From Prasinococcaceae sp. CCMP 1430 (lineage: Eukaryota; Prasinodermophyta; Palmophyllophyceae; Prasinococcales; Prasinococcaceae), in NCBI GenBank assembly GCA_013416795.1, contig RQSC01001200.1:1-16923 (forward strand): 16,923 nt of DNA, in the 5' to 3' direction. The position numbers were made by a program, and so were the translations under genes. Shown here one piece after another: positions 14,362 through 16,923 of this stretch (the stretch's first letter is position 1; every line of letters begins with the position of its first letter). Below the pieces are notes generated by a model. It was not told the DNA's origin. It made no database searches and worked only from the letters and a program-made list of their open reading frames with translations.

Positions 14362-16923
14362 CTAGGCAGCCGCGGGCGCCGCCGACGGCGGACGCTGGCC
14401 GCCGCCGGCAGCTCGCACCTTGGGCGACGCTGCGGCCTTGACGGTGTCGCTGATGCCGCGCGTGGCCACCAGGAAGGCGGCGCGCAACATGACGGTGAGC
14501 CCCACCCACGAGAGCCGCACGAGCGCCAGGAGGCCCGCGGGTCCGCCGCGCACCATCCGACGCAGCTTGTCACCCAGGATCGTGCGCATCACCCTCCGCG
14601 AGTTGGCCTCGGAGCGCTGCTTCATGCGCGCGGCCGCTGGCGACACGGGCCACGACTCGCGGCCGCGCTTCACCGCCTTGTCCGCGGCCTCTTCCGTCGC
14701 CGCTTCGGCCGCGCCGTCGCCCGCACCGGCCGCCGCCTTGGCGGCGGAGACGCGCTTTGGGAACTGCTCCGCCATCACCTCGGCAAGCATGTGCACGGCC
14801 TTCCTGCGCGCGACGGACGCCTCCTTGCCTGAGATCCACTCGGAAAATTCGACTGGGCAGGCGTCGTAGGCCACCTTGCGCAGAGCGGCCCCCCTGCGCT
14901 CACCGACGAGGCCCTTCATCGTGTCGATGCCTCGCTGCTGCGCCACGGCGTCGCCGCCGCTCGCACCGCCGGCCGCGGCGGCCGCCTCGCCGCCGCCCTC
15001 CGCACCCTCGGCCGCCTCGCCGGCCGCGTCCTCTGACTCGGCGCCGAGCGCCTCGAGGATGCGCTCGGTGCGCAGACGGTACTTGAACTCGCCCTCGACG
15101 TCGCTCGCGCGCGCCTCGAGGAAGGCGTTCCGTAGCGCCTCCTCTCCGGCGGGCGTAGACGGCGCGAACGCGCGCTTGACAGCGAAGGGCAGCGACGCCT
15201 CGTAGATATTAAAGTCCGGATCGGCCTTGCCGGCGATGCCCTGCACATGGGTGAGCGCGCACCAAGGCGAGGGGGGAGAAGCGCGCGACGCGACGCGACG
15301 CGACGCGAAAAGGGGTGGGGTGGGGTGGGTGGGGGTCAGCACCTGCGACGCGGGGGTGAAGGACGCGGTGGCAGGACGCGCGCGCGCGGGAGGACAGGTG
15401 GTGAGGGGCATGCGCGCGCATCCAGGCGAGGCGCGCGCGCTCACCTCGAGCGTCAAAAACGTGCGGCACAGCAGCACAATGTACGGCGGAGTGAAGAACT
15501 TGTAGCTTCCACTCAGGCCGCCCAGCACCGTCGCAAGCGCGCCGAAGCGGCTGGTGCCGCCCTCGACGGATTCCAGCCGGGCCCCGATGGCGGCGGCGAC
15601 CTCCTCTGCCGAGCACTCGATGGGCTCGTTGTTCTCATACCTGTAGAACTTGTCGGGGGGCGCGAAGCCCACGTCGCGGAAGACGTACGTCAGCCCGACC
15701 CAGTCGCTCGCAAGCACGTGCTGGATGCCCTTGGCGAAGCCCTCCATGATTGCGGGCTCGACGCGGCTCATCAGGCCGAAGTCGAGGAAGGCCAGGCGGC
15801 CGTCGCGCAGCAGCATCAGGTTGCCCTCGTGCGGGTCCGCGTGCACGAACCCCGTGTACACCAGCTGCGCCACGCACGCCTCCACCGCCATCTGCGCGAG
15901 CTGCAGCTTGCGCTCGGGCTCGACGATCTCCCCGAGCATCTGGCCGTCCATCCACTCCATGGTGAGGACGCGCGCCCGGCCGCGCGGGCCCGAGTACTCC
16001 TCGAACCAGTGCGGCGCGGTCACGAAGCCGAGGAACTCGTGGCGCTCGCGGAACTCGTCCGCGTTGGCCGCCTCGATGTGGTAGTCCAGCTCCTGCCACA
16101 CGCCGACGGCCACCTCGTCGGCGATGACGCTCAGGTCGGCCTCCGAGTTCCACACCCTGCGCAGCACGTCCAGGCCCGCCGCCCAGCACGTCCAGTCCAG
16201 CGCCACCTGCTTGATGACGTTCGGCCGCTGCACCTTGACGGCGACCTCCTGGCCGCTGTGCAGGCGGCCGCGGTACACCTGGCCCAGCGACGCCGACGCG
16301 ATGCGCGTGGTGCCCAGCTCGGCGAACAGCGTCGGCGCCCCGGCCTCGGCCTCGGCGGCCATGTACGGGTGGCCCGGCGCGAGCGGCCCGTCCCAGCTGA
16401 GGTCCTCCGCGATGGTGCGCCACGCGAGCTCGTCCTCGAAGGGCTTGTTCTGTTCCTGCAGCTTCTTCAGCGCGTTCGCGGCGTCGTCGCCGATGAGGTC
16501 GGCTCGCTGCGACAGCGTCTGGCCAATCTTGGTGAAGACTGGCCCGAGCTCGCTCAGCGCCTCGCGCAGGGCGACCTCGCGCGTGCGCTCCTCCGCCGGC
16601 ACGCCGTCCTCCGACACCCACAGCCTCCCCACGGCGGTGAGCTTGGCCATGATGACCGCGAGCCGCGCCGCCACCAGCGCCGGCCGCGTCCCCTTCTGGA
16701 AGAAGGCGAGCATCTTGGGGCGGCTGAACTCGCCGCGCAGCTCGTCGTACTCGTCGCCCTTGTAGGAGGACGCGCGCGGCGCGGCCGCCTCGGAGGGCCT
16801 GGCGAGCACCTGCTCGAGCTTGGCGCGCTGCGCCTCGAGGTCGAACCCGTTCACCTCGCCCGCGCCCGCCACCCGCGGCTCCTCCGCCGCGCAGCGCGCG
16901 ACGCGTCGCCGCGTCGGCCTCGT
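14362..16923 (-). CDS. ABC1/ADCK (UbiB-type) atypical kinase, 5' end outside the window
   Basis: ABC1/UbiB proteins are atypical kinases or ATPases that support quinone synthesis and homeostasis; algae and plants have plastid and mitochondrial members. Seen, N to C: KIGQTLSQRADLIG (family KxGQ motif), ASASLGQVYRGRL (Ala-rich loop in place of a P-loop), VAVKVQRPNV (ATP lysine), ELDYHIEAANADEF, FVHADPHEGNLML (catalytic loop) and FLDFGLMS (metal-binding DFG). The C-terminal part has a long Ala/Glu-rich linker and ends with a hydrophobic segment (LLALVRLSWVGLTVMLRAAF) that could anchor it to a membrane. One phase-0 intron (15241-15444) splits LCRTFLTLE|GIAGKADPDFNIYE; being 204 nt and stop-free, it would read through as 68 low-complexity residues. 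No ATG is seen upstream of the domain; the frame stays open to the window edge with Arg-rich, transit-like residues, so the start is beyond 16923. Plastid location is likely, not proven. Confidence 0.95.
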   Translation of the reverse strand, partial: TRPTRRRVARCAAEEPRVAGAGEVNGFDLEAQRAKLEQVLARPSEAAAPRASSYKGDEYDELRGEFSRPKMLAFFQKGTRPALVAARLAVIMAKLTAVGRLWVSEDGVPAEERTREVALREALSELGPVFTKIGQTLSQRADLIGDDAANALKKLQEQNKPFEDELAWRTIAEDLSWDGPLAPGHPYMAAEAEAGAPTLFAELGTTRIASASLGQVYRGRLHSGQEVAVKVQRPNVIKQVALDWTCWAAGLDVLRRVWNSEADLSVIADEVAVGVWQELDYHIEAANADEFRERHEFLGFVTAPHWFEEYSGPRGRARVLTMEWMDGQMLGEIVEPERKLQLAQMAVEACVAQLVYTGFVHADPHEGNLMLLRDGRLAFLDFGLMSRVEPAIMEGFAKGIQHVLASDWVGLTYVFRDVGFAPPDKFYRYENNEPIECSAEEVAAAIGARLESVEGGTSRFGALATVLGGLSGSYKFFTPPYIVLLCRTFLTLEVSARASPGCARMPLTTCPPARARPATASFTPASQVLTPTHPTPPLFASRRVASRASPPSPWCALTHVQGIAGKADPDFNIYEASLPFAVKRAFAPSTPAGEEALRNAFLEARASDVEGEFKYRLRTERILEALGAESEDAAGEAAEGAEGGGEAAAAAGGASGGDAVAQQRGIDTMKGLVGERRGAALRKVAYDACPVEFSEWISGKEASVARRKAVHMLAEVMAEQFPKRVSAAKAAAGAGDGAAEAATEEAADKAVKRGRESWPVSPAAARMKQRSEANSRRVMRTILGDKLRRMVRGGPAGLLALVRLSWVGLTVMLRAAFLVATRGISDTVKAAASPKVRAAGGGQRPPSAAPAAA
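15241..15444 (-). other. In-frame, stop-free intron of the ABC1 kinase gene
   Basis: Minus-strand donor GAG|GTGAGC, acceptor CATGTGCAG|GGC, phase 0, 204 nt (68 codons) with no stop. CTGAC lies at 15335-15339, followed by C-rich pyrimidine tracts. Homologues run directly from TFLTLE to GIAGK, so the segment is an intron and not a protein insertion. Confidence 0.85.
15286..15335 (+). repeat. (CGACG)n plus G-quadruplex-type (GGGGT)n repeat in an intron
   Basis: About four to five CGACG units (15286-15307), then G4-T-G4-T-G4-T-G3-T-G5 at 15312-15335 on the + strand. Single-T loops between G runs make a very stable quadruplex motif on the template strand; the pre-mRNA carries the C-rich complement, which may serve as its pyrimidine tract. 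Confidence 0.8.

Noticed and set aside
15245-15440. A 68-residue insertion in the ABC1 kinase
   Set aside because: Bounded by GTGAGC and TGTGCAG, low complexity, and homologues join directly across it; it is an intron.
676-16923. A functional isoprenoid/sterol/quinone gene cluster (SMT, NDH-2, DXS, ABC1)
   Set aside because: The products act in different compartments, are interspersed with unrelated genes and lie on alternating strands; shared chemistry alone does not show co-regulation.
1-16923. tRNA or other structural RNA genes
   Set aside because: Looked for T-loop GGTTCGA-type signatures on both strands; the few GGTTCG matches (64-77, 162-175, near 3930) have no surrounding cloverleaf.

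Overview
This window is nuclear DNA from a very GC-rich eukaryotic microalga with a plastid. Three observations support this. Several genes contain short spliceosomal introns (GT-AG, and one GC-AG). The gene set mixes plastid proteins (CcsA-type cytochrome c assembly factor, DXS, ABC1-type kinase) with ordinary eukaryotic ones (sterol C-24 methyltransferase, RWDD1/Gir2-type RWD protein, type II NADH dehydrogenase). TGTAA, the polyadenylation signal known from chlorophyte green algae, lies 44-104 nt past the stop of four genes. The N-termini look like simple plastid transit peptides rather than bipartite signal-plus-transit leaders. I therefore lean towards a green alga of prasinophyte grade, possibly a ~70% GC lineage such as Prasinodermophyta, but the sequence does not prove this.

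Layout, left to right: 1-675 GC-rich upstream DNA; 676-2275 sterol methyltransferase (+, 3 exons); 2449-3637 nuclear ccsA (-); 3638-4466 intergenic with a striking GTAC-rich palindrome cluster; 4467-5105 unknown protein (+); 5277-6345 RWDD1-like (-, 3 exons); 6804-7367 unknown coiled-coil protein (+); 7454-9212 NDH-2 (-); 10113-10418 unknown small protein (+); 10755-12960 DXS (-); 13035-13298 start of an ankyrin-repeat protein (+, cut by an N); 13299-14361 low-complexity DNA holding a second copy of the palindrome cluster; 14362-16923 ABC1-family kinase (-, runs off the right edge). If all ten are real, the strands alternate strictly (+ - + - ...), so every boundary is either a shared promoter region or a pair of facing 3' ends.

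The genes do not form an operon or an obvious single pathway. DXS starts plastid isoprenoid synthesis, and its products can feed sterols (SMT) and quinones (NDH-2 substrate; ABC1 kinases affect prenylquinone metabolism), but in a eukaryote this adjacency is probably chance.

I saw no clearly new biological system. The points most worth checking are: an identical 18-bp palindrome with satellite inverted repeats at two loci 10 kb apart; the nuclear location of ccsA; and three genes (ccsA, NDH-2, DXS) in which a good ATG and targeting-like N-terminus is out of frame with the conserved domain by the same one-base offset. Two single-N positions (3568, 13298) probably mark assembly gaps. No tRNA, rRNA, CRISPR array or transposase gene was seen.
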